Shown: positions 33,183 through 42,281, counted from the stretch's first letter. The stretch is 64,000 bases of DNA from Nocardia asteroides (GCF_900637185.1 NZ_LR134352.1:4640001-4704000), one strand, 5' to 3'. Made by a program: numbers and translations. The notes: generated by a model not told the origin, from the sequence alone.

Positions 33183-33638
33183 GTGTCCGACATCGACGAG
33201 TACGGCCGCACCGCGCTCTCCGCCGCGGTCGACGCGACCATCATCGCCGTCCGCCGGATGTTCTACGTCCTGGGCGACGACATCGACACCGCCGAGGGCC
33301 CGATCGAGTTCACCTTCCACGACGGGTCGACCCTGCTGCTCGACGTCGGCGTGGACGGCGCGGAACTGCGGATCGGCGCCGCGCCGTGGCGGGATCCGTT
33401 CGAGCCGCTGGTGGACCCGGTGAACATCGAATACGTCGCCGCCTCCGGCAAATACACCGCCTTCGACGTCACCGACGAGCACCCGTACGTCCTGTTCGCC
33501 GGGCGCCGGGTCGACGCGGTCTCGGTGGTCCCGCTGCCCGACGGCAGGCCCCGCGCCGCCACCCTGTACCTCGGCGAGGGCATGGTGAAGGCCGAGTCGA
33601 TCGCCGACGAACTGATCGTGACCCTCGTGCCCGCCTGA
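33183..33638 (+). CDS. Hypothetical protein
   Basis: A 151-residue acidic, soluble protein (many Asp and Glu, beta-rich: FHDGSTLLLDVGVDGAELRIG, VLFAGRRVDAVSVVPL). GTG start at 33183 with GAGGAAA upstream. No signal peptide, membrane segment or known motif. Divergent from the sirtuin gene. I do not recognise a family. Confidence 0.65.
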   Translation: MSDIDEYGRTALSAAVDATIIAVRRMFYVLGDDIDTAEGPIEFTFHDGSTLLLDVGVDGAELRIGAAPWRDPFEPLVDPVNIEYVAASGKYTAFDVTDEHPYVLFAGRRVDAVSVVPLPDGRPRAATLYLGEGMVKAESIADELIVTLVPA

Positions 33639-33760
33639 GCACCCCTCGCACGGTTCCGGCGTGGTGACACGGCGCGCGGTTGCGTCCGTGCGCGGCCCAC
33701 TCGAGGCAGCATGGGCCACGGCGGAGTGGGTGAACCGGGTGGCAGGGAAGGTGTGCGCGG

Positions 33761-34111
33761 GTGAGTGCGACGGTGCCGGGACAGGTCAGGTGGCGGGCGA
33801 GTTGGGGTGTGGCGGCGGGGTTGTTCGTCGCGGTGTTCGTGCTGGTCCCCGCGACCTTCGCGGTCCAGGACGCCTGGCGGATCCCGATGCCGCGCACCGT
33901 CGCGTTCGCCGAGATCGAACCGATTCCCACCGCGTACTGGCTCAGCTGGGCACTGACACTGGCCGTCCTGCTGGCCCCCGCGCTGGTGCTGGCACTGCTG
34001 CCCGTGGCGCGGCTGATCGTGCTCGGCTACCTGCTGACCACGACGGCGGTCGGCGTGGTGCTGTGCGCGACCACGGTCGGGCTGGCGTTCAGCGGGCTCG
34101 ATCCGGCGTGA
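33761..34111 (+). CDS. Small membrane protein
   Basis: A 116-residue protein with three or four hydrophobic segments (about 14-35, 57-80, 82-108). GTG start at 33761, with GGAAGG 10 bp upstream. Its end overlaps the convergent thioesterase-like gene by 23 bp. Function unknown. Confidence 0.6.
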   Translation: MSATVPGQVRWRASWGVAAGLFVAVFVLVPATFAVQDAWRIPMPRTVAFAEIEPIPTAYWLSWALTLAVLLAPALVLALLPVARLIVLGYLLTTTAVGVVLCATTVGLAFSGLDPA

Positions 34112-34943
34112 CCTCAGCCATCGACATCACCTCGGTCATGGTGTCGATCACCGAACCACTGATCTGGCGGTGCTCGTTGGCCAGGGCCGTGGTGGTGCAG
34201 ATCCCGAACGCGCCCTCGGCGTCGTAGAGCACCGCGGCGCCCGCGGCGATGCCGTCGGCGCTGAGATGCGATTCCGCCTCGATGCCCATCTCCGGCCCGA
34301 TCGGCATGCGCGAGAAGGTGATCGAGACGTCGGTGTTGATGAAGCCGATGCCCTCGGTGCCCCAGTTGGTGACCAGGCTGGTCTGCTCGCCGGTCATCGC
34401 GGCATAGCAGAACGGGGACGACTCCTCCCCCGCGACGACGGGGATGTTGCGCACCCACTTGCGCTTCCTGGTGTCGTTCTGGTGCTCGCTCATGGTCACC
34501 GACCAGCCGGTGCCGTCGCTGCCGAACAGGTGCATGGCGTCGTCGATCGCGGCGCGTGCCTCCGGCGGCGGAAGCGGGCGCTCCCGCTCCGGGCGCCACA
34601 CCTGGCCCGGCGGCTGGGCCGAACGCCGCAGCAGCAGGGCACTGCCACGGGCCACGACGGCCTCCCCGGAGCGCAGCACGATGCTCACCGCGCGGACCCG
34701 TTTGCCGTCCCTGACCAGCTCGCTCTGCACGGTCAGCGGCACGGCGGGTACGGCGCGGTGCAGGTCGACGGTCAGCCGGGCGGGGGCGAATCCGTCGGCG
34801 CAGTAGCGTGTCTCCACCTCGCGCGCCATCAGCCCGCACACCGGCGGCCCGGACAGCGTGTTCGGCGCCCACAGGCTCATCGAGTACCTGGTGGGCTGGA
34901 AAACGCCGTCGTCTCGCGTGAAATACGCCGGAGAAGTGCTCAT
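34089..34943 (-). CDS. Thioesterase-like protein (double hotdog, TesB-like), paralogue A
   Basis: A 284-residue protein with two hotdog-like halves; the conserved core includes SGPPVCGLMAREVE, LTVDLHRAVPAVPLTV, and NWGTEGIGFINTDVSI. Proteins of this type hydrolyse acyl-CoA thioesters or bind them. ATG at 34943. A KstR-type palindrome (34990-35003) lies 46 bp upstream, so the gene may be induced by cholesterol metabolites. It is a tandem paralogue of the next gene on the same strand. Confidence 0.75.
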   Translation of the reverse strand: MSTSPAYFTRDDGVFQPTRYSMSLWAPNTLSGPPVCGLMAREVETRYCADGFAPARLTVDLHRAVPAVPLTVQSELVRDGKRVRAVSIVLRSGEAVVARGSALLLRRSAQPPGQVWRPERERPLPPPEARAAIDDAMHLFGSDGTGWSVTMSEHQNDTRKRKWVRNIPVVAGEESSPFCYAAMTGEQTSLVTNWGTEGIGFINTDVSITFSRMPIGPEMGIEAESHLSADGIAAGAAVLYDAEGAFGICTTTALANEHRQISGSVIDTMTEVMSMAEVTPDRAR

Positions 34944-34989
34944 CGCGACTCTCTTCTGCACGCGGCCGGGTGCCGCTCCCCGAACAGAT

Positions 34990-35003
34990 TAGAACCTGTT
35001 CTA
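34990..35003. promoter_or_regulatory. KstR-type operator TAGAACCTGTTCTA
   Basis: A perfect 14-bp palindrome matching the published KstR consensus TnnAACnnGTTnnA, placed before paralogue A and after the stop of paralogue B. KstR is the TetR-family repressor of cholesterol catabolism in mycobacteria and rhodococci. Confidence 0.75.
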
Positions 35004-35023
35004 GTTTTCCGGCAAGTCGGGAG

Positions 35024-35875
35024 TCAGACCCGCTGCGCGCCACCCCGGGCCGGGATGTAGGCGTCGATGGCCGCGCCGCTGATCTGCCTGCGCTCGTTGG
35101 CCACGGCCGACACGGTACACAGCGCGAACACCCCGTCCGCGTCGTAGAGCATGGCGGCACCGGCGGCGATGCCGTCGCTGCTGAGGTGATCATCGGCCTC
35201 GATGCCCATCTCGACAGCGCGCGGCAGCCGCGCGAAGGTGATCGACACGTCGGTGTTGATGAACCCGATCCCCTCGGTGCCCCAGTTGGTGACCAGGCTG
35301 GCCTGCTCGCCCGCCATCGCCGCGGAACAGAACGGCGACAACGGTTCCCCGGCCACCACCGCGATGGGGCGGACCCACTTGCGTTTGCGGGAGTCGTTCT
35401 CGTGCCGGGAGATCTCGACGGTCCAGCCCGCGCCGGAGCCGTCGCTGTCGAACAGGTGCACGGTCGGGGCGACCGCCGCCAGCACCGACGGCGGGGGCAG
35501 CGGCGGGCGGCGGTCCGCGCGCCACACCTCGCCCGGCGGCTGCGCGGACCGTTTCAGCAGCACCGCCGAGGCCCGGGCGACCACCTCCCCGTCCGCGCGC
35601 AGTACGGCCGTGGCCGCGCGCACCCGGTTGCCGTCCCGGGTGGGTTCACTGTCCACGGTGAGCGGGACCGCGGGCACCGGCTGGTGCAGGTCGACGGTGA
35701 AGCGCGCGGGCGCGAAGTCACCGTCGTGGAACCGGTCGTCGATCTCGCGGGCCAGCAGCCCGCACACCGGCGGACCCGACAGCAGCCCGTCGGCCCACAG
35801 GCTGCGACCCCACGACGTCGGCGTGTACACCGCGCCGTCGCGCCGGAAGTAGGCGGCGGGCTGCTCGGCGCTCAC
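35024..35875 (-). CDS. Thioesterase-like protein (double hotdog, TesB-like), paralogue B
   Basis: A 283-residue paralogue of the gene at 34089: SGPPVCGLLAREID, FTVDLHQPVPAVPLTV, NDSRKRKWVRPI and NWGTEGIGFINTDVSI. It starts with GTG at 35875, which overlaps the cobN stop (GTGA), so it is translated with cobN and therefore under B12 riboswitch control. Whether it has a role in cobalamin biology is unknown; it may have been captured by the operon. Confidence 0.78.
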   Translation of the reverse strand: MSAEQPAAYFRRDGAVYTPTSWGRSLWADGLLSGPPVCGLLAREIDDRFHDGDFAPARFTVDLHQPVPAVPLTVDSEPTRDGNRVRAATAVLRADGEVVARASAVLLKRSAQPPGEVWRADRRPPLPPPSVLAAVAPTVHLFDSDGSGAGWTVEISRHENDSRKRKWVRPIAVVAGEPLSPFCSAAMAGEQASLVTNWGTEGIGFINTDVSITFARLPRAVEMGIEADDHLSSDGIAAGAAMLYDADGVFALCTVSAVANERRQISGAAIDAYIPARGGAQRV

Positions 35876-38800
35876 TCCAGTTCGCCCTCGGTCTCGAGGT
35901 ACACCTGGCGCAGCTTGTCCAGGGTCTCGGCTTCGGGGTGCTCCCACAGCTTGCGTTCGGCGGCCTCGAGCAGCCGCTCGGCGATGCCGTGCAGCGCCCA
36001 CGGGTTGGACTGCTCCATGAACTTGCGGTTCACCTCGTCGAACACGTAGCTCTCGGTGAGCTTCTCGTACATCCAGTCGGCGACGACATTGGTGGTGGCG
36101 TCGTAGCCGAACAGGTAGTCGACGGTGGCGGCCATCTCGAACGCGCCCTTGTAGCCGTGCCTGCGCATGGCCTCGAGCCAGCGCGGGTTCACCACGCGGG
36201 CCCGGAACACGCGGGCGGTCTCCTCCGACAGCGTGCGTGTGCGCACGGCGTCGGGACGGGTGGAGTCGCCGATGTAGGCCTCGGGGTTCTTGCCGGTCAG
36301 CGCGCGCACGGTGGCGACCATGCCGCCGTGGTACTGGAAGTAGTCGTCGGAGTCGGCGATGTCGTGTTCGCGGGTGTCGGTGTTCTTGGCCGCCACCGCG
36401 ATGCGCTGGTAGGCGGTGCGCATGTCGTCGGCGGCGGGCGCGCCGTCGAGGTCGCGGCCGTAGGCGTAGCCGCCCCAGGTGGTGTACACCTGCGCGAGGT
36501 CGTCGTCGGTGCGCCAGCTCTTGGAATCGATGAGCTGGAGCAGGCCCGCGCCGTAGGTGCCGGGCTTGGAGCCGAAGATGCGGGTGGTCGCGCGGCGGGC
36601 GTCGCCGTGCTCGGCCAGATCCGACTGGGCGTGCGCGCGGACGTAATTCGACTCGGCGGGTTCGTCGAGATCGGCGACCAGGCGGACCGCGTCGTCGAGC
36701 AGGGCGAGCACGTGCGGGAAGGCGTCGCGGAAGAAGCCCGAGATGCGCACGGTGACATCGACACGGGGACGGCCGAGTTCGGCGAGCGGGATCACCTCGA
36801 GAGTGGTGACGCGGCGGCTGGCCTCGTCCCACACCGGCCGCACCCCGAGCAGCGCGAACACCTCGGCGATGTCGTCACCGGAGGTGCGCATCGCGGAGGT
36901 GCCCCACACCGACAGGCCCACCGACTTCGGGTAGTCACCGTGGTCGGCGCGGTAGCGCGCGAGCAGCGATTCGGCCATGGCCTGACCGGTCTCCCAGGCC
37001 AGCCGCGACGGCACGGCCTTGGGGTCGACGGAGTAGAAGTTGCGGCCGGTCGGCAGCACGTTGATCAGGCCGCGCAGCGGAGAGCCGCTGGGCCCGGACG
37101 GGATGAACCCGCCGTTCAGCGCGTGCAGCACGCGGGCGATCTCGACGCTGGTCTCGCGCAGCCGGGGCACGACCTCGGTGGCGGCGAACCGCAGGATCGC
37201 GGCGACCTTGTCCAAGCGCTCGGCATCGGCGCCCGTGGCGCGGTGGCCGTCGAGGATCGCGGTCTCGAAGTCGGCGACCAGGCGCTCGACCGCGTCGGCG
37301 GACCAGCCCTCGGCCTGCAGCGCCACCAGCAGTTCGCGGGCGCGGGCCTCCACAACGTCGACCCGCTCGCGGGACTCGTCGCCCGCTTCGCTCAGGCCCA
37401 GCGCCTCGCGCAGGCCGGGCACGTTCTGTTCGCCGCCCCACAGCTGGCGGGCGCGCAGCATGGCCAGCACCAGGTCGAGTTCCATCTCGCCGGCGGGCGC
37501 CTGGCCCAGGATGTGCAGGCCGTCGCGGATCTGCACGTCCTTGATCTCGCACAGCCAGCCGTCGACGTGCAGCAGCATGTCGTCGAAGACGTCTTCCTCG
37601 GGCCGTTCGGCCAGGCCCAGGTCGTGGTCCATCTTGGCCGCGCGCATGAGCGTCCAGATCTGCTGGCGGATGGCGGGCAGCTTGGCCGGGTCGAGCGCGG
37701 AGATGTTGGCGTGCTCGTCGAGCAGCTGCTCGAGCCGGGAGATGTCGCCGTAGGTCTCGGCGCGGGCCATCGGCGGGATCAGGTGGTCGACCAGGGTGGC
37801 GTGCGCGCGGCGCTTGGCCTGGGTGCCCTCGCCCGGGTCGTTGACCAGGAACGGGTAGATCAGCGGCAGGTCGCCCAGGGCGGCGTCGGTGCCGCAGGAA
37901 GCCGACATGCCGAGGGTCTTGCCGGGCAGCCATTCCAGGTTGCCGTGCTTGCCCAGGTGCACCATGGCGTCGGCGCCGAAGCCGTCGGGCGCGGACAGCC
38001 AGCGGTAGGCCGCCAGGTAGTGGTGGCTCGGCGGCAGGTCCGGGTCGTGGTAGATGGCGACGGGGTTCTCGCCGAACCCGCGGGGCGGCTGCACCATGAG
38101 CACCACATTGCCGAAACGCAGTGCGGCGATGACGATCTCGCCCTGCGGATCGGCGGACCGGTCCACGTAGAGTTCGCCCGGCGGCGGGCCCCACGCCTCG
38201 ACGACGGCCTCGCGCAGGTCGGCGGGCAGCGAGTCGAACCAGCGGGTGTAGGTGGCGGCGCCGATGCGGATCGGATTGCCTTCGAGCTGTTCGGCGGACA
38301 GCCAGTCGGGGTCCTGGCCGCCCGCGGCGATGAGCGCGTGGATCAGCGCGTCGCCGTCGTTGTCGTCCAGTCCGGGAATCTCGCCGGAGTCGCCGAGATC
38401 GTAACCGGCGGAACGCAGTTCGGTGAGCAGCCGGATCGCGCTGGCGGGGGTGTCGAGGCCGACGGCGTTGCCGATGCGGGCGTGCTTGGTCGGATACGCC
38501 GACAGCATGATCGCGATCCGCTTGTCGGCGGCGGGGATGTGGCGCAGGCGCGCGTGCCGCACGGCGATACCGGCCACCCGGGCCGCGCGCTCGGCGTCGG
38601 GGACATAGGTGGACAGGCCGTCGGCGTCGAACTCCTTGAACGAGAACGGCACCGTGATGATGCGGCCGTCGAATTCCGGCACCGCCACCTGGGTGGCGAC
38701 GTCCAGCGGCGAGAGGCCGTCGTCGTTGGCCTCCCACTGGGCGCGGCCGCTGGTCAAGCAGAGACCCTGCAGGATCGGCACGTCCAGGGCGGCCAGCGCG

Positions 38801-39507
38801 GCCACGTCCCAGGCTTCGTCGTCGCCGCCCGCCGACGCGGTCGCCGGCTTGCTGCCGCCGGCCGCGAGCACGGTGACCACGAGGGCGTCGGCGCGGCCGA
38901 GCAGCGTCAGCAGTTCGGGTTCGGCGGTGCGCAGCGAGGCGCAGTACACCGGCAGCGCGCGGGCGCCCTTGGCCTCGATGGCGGTGCACAGGGCGTCGAT
39001 GTAGCCGGTGTTGCCCGCCAGGTGCTGGGCCCGGTAGTAGACCACCGCGACGGTCGGGGCGTGCGGTTCCAGGATGCGCGCCGAGCGCTCGAGCTCGCCC
39101 CAGGTGGGCAGTTCCACCGGCGGGGCGAAGCCGTGCCCGGTCAGCAGCACGGTGTCGGAGAGGAAGTGGTGCAGCTCGCGCAGGTTCTCGGCGCCACCGG
39201 CGGCGAGGTAGTTGTGCGCGTCGGCCGCGACGCCGACCGGGACGGTGGAGCATTCCATCAGCTCCGCGTCGGGCGCGATCTCACCGCCGAGCGCCACCAT
39301 CGGGACTCCGCTGGCACGCACCGCGTCCAGGCCCGCTTCCCAGGCCCGCCTGCCGCCGAGGATGCGCACGATCACCAGGTCGGCGCCGTCGAGCAGCTCC
39401 GGCAGATCCTCGATCAGCAACCGGGCGGGGTTGCCCCACCGGTAGTCGGCGCCACTGGCGCGCGCGCTGAGCAGGTCGGTGTCGGAGGTGGACAGCAGCA
39501 GGATCAC
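35872..39507 (-). CDS. cobN: Cobaltochelatase subunit CobN
   Basis: The large subunit that inserts cobalt into hydrogenobyrinic acid a,c-diamide, in the aerobic cobalamin route. At 1211 residues it has the usual CobN length and the family stretches MVHLGKHGNLEWLPGKTLG, DALIHALIAAGGQDPDWLS and a C-terminal PYGADDA-like region replaced by AWALHGIAERLLEAAERKLW. GTG start at 39507 with GAGGAAGG upstream, 36 bp downstream of a cobalamin riboswitch. The partner CobST/ChlID-type subunits are not in the window. Confidence 0.95.
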   Translation of the reverse strand: MILLLSTSDTDLLSARASGADYRWGNPARLLIEDLPELLDGADLVIVRILGGRRAWEAGLDAVRASGVPMVALGGEIAPDAELMECSTVPVGVAADAHNYLAAGGAENLRELHHFLSDTVLLTGHGFAPPVELPTWGELERSARILEPHAPTVAVVYYRAQHLAGNTGYIDALCTAIEAKGARALPVYCASLRTAEPELLTLLGRADALVVTVLAAGGSKPATASAGGDDEAWDVAALAALDVPILQGLCLTSGRAQWEANDDGLSPLDVATQVAVPEFDGRIITVPFSFKEFDADGLSTYVPDAERAARVAGIAVRHARLRHIPAADKRIAIMLSAYPTKHARIGNAVGLDTPASAIRLLTELRSAGYDLGDSGEIPGLDDNDGDALIHALIAAGGQDPDWLSAEQLEGNPIRIGAATYTRWFDSLPADLREAVVEAWGPPPGELYVDRSADPQGEIVIAALRFGNVVLMVQPPRGFGENPVAIYHDPDLPPSHHYLAAYRWLSAPDGFGADAMVHLGKHGNLEWLPGKTLGMSASCGTDAALGDLPLIYPFLVNDPGEGTQAKRRAHATLVDHLIPPMARAETYGDISRLEQLLDEHANISALDPAKLPAIRQQIWTLMRAAKMDHDLGLAERPEEDVFDDMLLHVDGWLCEIKDVQIRDGLHILGQAPAGEMELDLVLAMLRARQLWGGEQNVPGLREALGLSEAGDESRERVDVVEARARELLVALQAEGWSADAVERLVADFETAILDGHRATGADAERLDKVAAILRFAATEVVPRLRETSVEIARVLHALNGGFIPSGPSGSPLRGLINVLPTGRNFYSVDPKAVPSRLAWETGQAMAESLLARYRADHGDYPKSVGLSVWGTSAMRTSGDDIAEVFALLGVRPVWDEASRRVTTLEVIPLAELGRPRVDVTVRISGFFRDAFPHVLALLDDAVRLVADLDEPAESNYVRAHAQSDLAEHGDARRATTRIFGSKPGTYGAGLLQLIDSKSWRTDDDLAQVYTTWGGYAYGRDLDGAPAADDMRTAYQRIAVAAKNTDTREHDIADSDDYFQYHGGMVATVRALTGKNPEAYIGDSTRPDAVRTRTLSEETARVFRARVVNPRWLEAMRRHGYKGAFEMAATVDYLFGYDATTNVVADWMYEKLTESYVFDEVNRKFMEQSNPWALHGIAERLLEAAERKLWEHPEAETLDKLRQVYLETEGELE

Positions 39508-39542
39508 AGGGTGAGACCTTCCTCGGGTGGCGCGCCCAACGG

Positions 39543-39643
39543 GATCGGGTGGGGTGCTCGCCGGAGAGGGTCTGGCTGTTCACAGTGGCGCGACCGCACC
39601 GGATTTCCACCGGTTTCCTCGACGCCCGCCGAGCATCCCGATC
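39543..39643 (-). promoter_or_regulatory. Cobalamin (B12) riboswitch before cobN
   Basis: On the minus strand the element contains the B12-box core around 39583-39620: GGAAACCGGTGGAAATCCGG followed by GCGGTCGCGCCACTG, the conserved central helices. Outer stem P1 is formed by 39637-39643 pairing with 39543-39549 (GATCGGG/CCCGATC), extended by TGCTCG/CGAGCA. It would reduce cobN expression when B12 is plentiful. Confidence 0.9.
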
Positions 39644-39694
39644 GTACTGGCCGCCCCCGGGAAGCAACTTTCCAGCCCACCTGGGTGCCGGCGG

Positions 39695-40177
39695 TCAGTG
39701 GGTCGGGCGGCGGGTGGAGTCACCGGCGGCGATCATGGCGGCGACCTCGGTGACGGCGGTGCGGATCATCGCTCCGTACGCGTCGTCGGTGAGGGCACCC
39801 AGGCGGTCGCGGGCGGCGTCGAGGTGGCGGGTGGCGGCGGGGAAAGCGCCGAGGCGGCGGAAGTTGTCGGCGAGGTTGAGGTGCAGGGAGGGATAGAAGC
39901 CCGCCACGTGCAGGCTCGCGTGGTACTGCTGAGCGCGGGCGTCGGAGAGTGCGTCGGCGGCATCGAGAGCACGGGTGTCCCAGACCAGGGCCTCGGCGGG
40001 ATCGTCGTGGCAGTCGGCCAGGTAGTGGGCGAGGGTGCAGCGGTGCAGGGGATCACCCGCGACACCGATCTCGGACCAGATCGCGAGCAGCGTGGTGCGG
40101 GCGGCATCGGCGTCACCGGCGCGGAAGTCCTTGACGCCCTGGGTGATCCGGGCCATGACAGGGTCGGTGGTGGTCAT
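39695..40177 (-). CDS. TPR-like helical protein coupled to the MerR-clamp gene
   Basis: A 160-residue, all-helical protein (ITQGVKDFRAGDADAARTTLL, LAHYLADCHDDPAEALVWDTRAL, LHLNLADNFRRLGAFPAATRHL), resembling two to three tetratricopeptide repeats. Its ATG overlaps the stop of the upstream gene (ATGA). TPR proteins mediate protein contacts; its partner may be the MerR-DnaN fusion. Confidence 0.75.
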   Translation of the reverse strand: MTTTDPVMARITQGVKDFRAGDADAARTTLLAIWSEIGVAGDPLHRCTLAHYLADCHDDPAEALVWDTRALDAADALSDARAQQYHASLHVAGFYPSLHLNLADNFRRLGAFPAATRHLDAARDRLGALTDDAYGAMIRTAVTEVAAMIAAGDSTRRPTH

Positions 40178-41565
40178 CGGGAGGTCTCCTCGGGGAGGTC
40201 GGGGCGGCACGGCATGGCCAGGGTGAGCAGGTCGCCGTCGTCGGCGGAACGGATGCGGGCGGGCAGGTCCGGCGCGAGCAGGTCGACCATCACGTCGGGG
40301 CCGACCGCGCCCGCCACGGCGGGATACAGCGTGATCACGGCGAAGTGGATCGTCATCGGCGGACCGGCGGCAGTCGCACCCATCGGCGCCACCCCGAGCC
40401 GCACCCCGGCCGAGTCCACAACCAGCGTGATCGTCGGCGCGGCGCACTCCTCGAGCGCGGCCAGCGCTGCCGCCCGGTTCAGCACCACCCGGGTCGTCAC
40501 CGGGGGCAACGCGGCCAGCATCGCCCGATAGTCGGGGAACTCCTCGGCACTGATCCGGCACCGCCGCCGGTCTTCGCGCGCGGCGTCGGCGCCGAGTTCG
40601 AGGTGCGTCGCGCCGGGACGCAAGCGGACGGTGTGCGTACGACGCAGCCAGGAGGCCGCAGTCCGCAGGTCGTCGGCGTCGACGGTCGCGGACCAGTCGG
40701 GGACGGCGGCGCCCCAGTCCGCGGCCGAGGCCGTCGCGGCGATGTCGGCCGCGCGGAGATCGCCGGAGGTGAGCGTCGCGGCCTCGCCCACGGTGGCGGT
40801 GCCCAAGCTGTCGTCGGCGGCGACCGTCGCGGCGATGTCGGCCGCGGGGCGATCTTCGGCGGCAAGCGTCGCGGCTTGGCCCGCGGTGGCGGGATCGAAG
40901 TCGGTGGTGGGGGTTTGGGCGGCGGCCGGGGTTGTTCGGAGGGTGCGGGTGGCCAGGCGGTAGCGGTCGGTGGCGGTGAGGACGAGGTCCTCGCCTCGGG
41001 CTTCGAGGTGAATGCTGTTGAGTACCGGCAGATCCGGGTCGAGCACCGTCGCGGCGGCGATCTGGTCGATCGCGGCGGCGAGCAGCGGGCCGCGCACCCG
41101 GACGACACACTCGTCTCGCCGCGCCGCTGTGTTCGGTTCCGCTGCCGGCGCGTGGTCGCGGTCACCCGACGGCGAATCCGTCTCTGGCGCTGTGCCGGTG
41201 GCGGAGGGCACGGCAGGTGTGGTTCCGGACCGCATCGCGGTGCGGGCGGCGTCGGCGGCGGAGCGGATCGCGTCGAGGTGGTCGTCCAGGGCGTGGAGGT
41301 GGTCGTCGACGAGGGACGCTCGCCGGGCCGGATCAGGTTCGGTGAGAACCGTGACGACGGCGGGGAGCGGCATGTCGACGGCGCGCAGGGATCGCACGAG
41401 CCGGGCGGTCGCGGCCTGATCGGGGGCGTAGTACCGGTACCCGGTGGTCGCGTCGACGACGGCCGGGACCAGCACGCCCGCGTCGGCGTAGAAGCGCAGC
41501 GCGCTGGCGCTCAGCCCGCAGGCACGGGCGAAGGCACCGATGGTGAGCAGCTCGGAATCGGACAC
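40174..41565 (-). CDS. MerR-type regulator fused to DNA polymerase III beta-clamp-like domains
   Basis: A 463-residue protein. Residues 1-75 are a MerR winged helix (LTIGAFARACGLSASALRFYADAGVL, TGYRYY), followed by a short helix and a linker. From about residue 150 the sequence resembles DnaN (sliding clamp) domains: DLPVLNSIHLEARGEDLVLTATDRYRLATRTL and, at the end, FPDYRAMLAALPP and VTLYPAVAG-type strands. An Ala-rich insertion at about 220-290 contains two copies of a 31-residue unit. ATG at 41565. Coupled to the TPR protein downstream. The clamp part may sense damage or protein partners rather than load on DNA. Confidence 0.8.
   Translation of the reverse strand: MSDSELLTIGAFARACGLSASALRFYADAGVLVPAVVDATTGYRYYAPDQAATARLVRSLRAVDMPLPAVVTVLTEPDPARRASLVDDHLHALDDHLDAIRSAADAARTAMRSGTTPAVPSATGTAPETDSPSGDRDHAPAAEPNTAARRDECVVRVRGPLLAAAIDQIAAATVLDPDLPVLNSIHLEARGEDLVLTATDRYRLATRTLRTTPAAAQTPTTDFDPATAGQAATLAAEDRPAADIAATVAADDSLGTATVGEAATLTSGDLRAADIAATASAADWGAAVPDWSATVDADDLRTAASWLRRTHTVRLRPGATHLELGADAAREDRRRCRISAEEFPDYRAMLAALPPVTTRVVLNRAAALAALEECAAPTITLVVDSAGVRLGVAPMGATAAGPPMTIHFAVITLYPAVAGAVGPDVMVDLLAPDLPARIRSADDGDLLTLAMPCRPDLPEETSR
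40733..40892. repeat. 93-bp-period direct duplication inside the MerR-clamp gene
   Basis: Imperfect 67-bp copies at 40733-40799 and 40826-40892, offset by 93 bp (31 codons), both starting GTCGCGGCGATGTCGGCCGC. The repeat keeps the reading frame and encodes Ala-rich AATxxxxDxxAADIAAT units. Confidence 0.8.
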
Positions 41566-41612
41566 CGGCCCATCATCGGGGTTCGAGCGGCTCGAAGGTC
41601 AAGCCGGCGGCG

Positions 41613-42281
41613 TCAGTCGCGGTCGGTGCCCACCGCGACCATCTCCGGCGAACCGGTACCGAGGTTGCGGTAGATGTTGGCGACCACCATCTGCCCGAGC
41701 GCGTTGTTGCCGACACCGCCGATGACGGCGCCGATTCCGGCCGGAATGAACGTGCCGAACATCAGCAGCGTCCGTTTCACCAGGTAGTTCACGATGAACC
41801 GCTTGGCGGGCGAATCGGGCATGCTCGCCAGGCCGGGAATCCGGTCGGTGACGACACCCAGCCACTGGCCGGTCTTGTGCCCGGCGGTCTCGTCGAGCAG
41901 CTTCGTCCCCGACTCCCCGAGCACCACCTTCGACACCAGATGGTCGCGGCGGGCATCGGCGGGGTCGAGATCGTAGGCGGCCGCGGCGCCGACGGCCAGC
42001 GCCGAGGACGCCTCCAGGAACACCGCGGTGTCGACGCCGGTCGCGAGCAGACTCAGCACGGTGCCCACCCCGGGCACGGCGGCGGTGAGCCCGACCACCA
42101 CACCACTGGTGGTGACGACGACCAGATACTGGCGCGACAGCCGCTGCACGGTCTGCACGGGCGCGTCCTGCGGATGCCTGCGCTCGAGCCAGTCGACGTA
42201 GCGGTCCACCGCCCCGGTCTGCCTGCGCGCGACCTTGTCGAGCGCGGGAACCACCCGCTTGTCCACGAACTCACGCAACAT
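41613..42281 (-). CDS. Membrane protein, EcsC-like
   Basis: A 222-residue protein: soluble N-terminus with Arg/Asp-rich helices, then hydrophobic segments (about 52-80, 87-105, and 172-205 GTFIPAGIGAVIGGVGNNALG). The Gly-rich helices resemble EcsC-domain proteins, but I am not sure. Monocistronic on the minus strand, divergent from cobG. Function unknown. Confidence 0.7.
   Translation of the reverse strand: MLREFVDKRVVPALDKVARRQTGAVDRYVDWLERRHPQDAPVQTVQRLSRQYLVVVTTSGVVVGLTAAVPGVGTVLSLLATGVDTAVFLEASSALAVGAAAAYDLDPADARRDHLVSKVVLGESGTKLLDETAGHKTGQWLGVVTDRIPGLASMPDSPAKRFIVNYLVKRTLLMFGTFIPAGIGAVIGGVGNNALGQMVVANIYRNLGTGSPEMVAVGTDRD

Noticed and set aside
35938..39753. 1271-codon open frame on the plus strand opposite cobN
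   Set aside because: Mirror of the cobN codon usage in high-GC DNA; composition is Val/Gly/Arg/His-rich with no domain, and it crosses the riboswitch.
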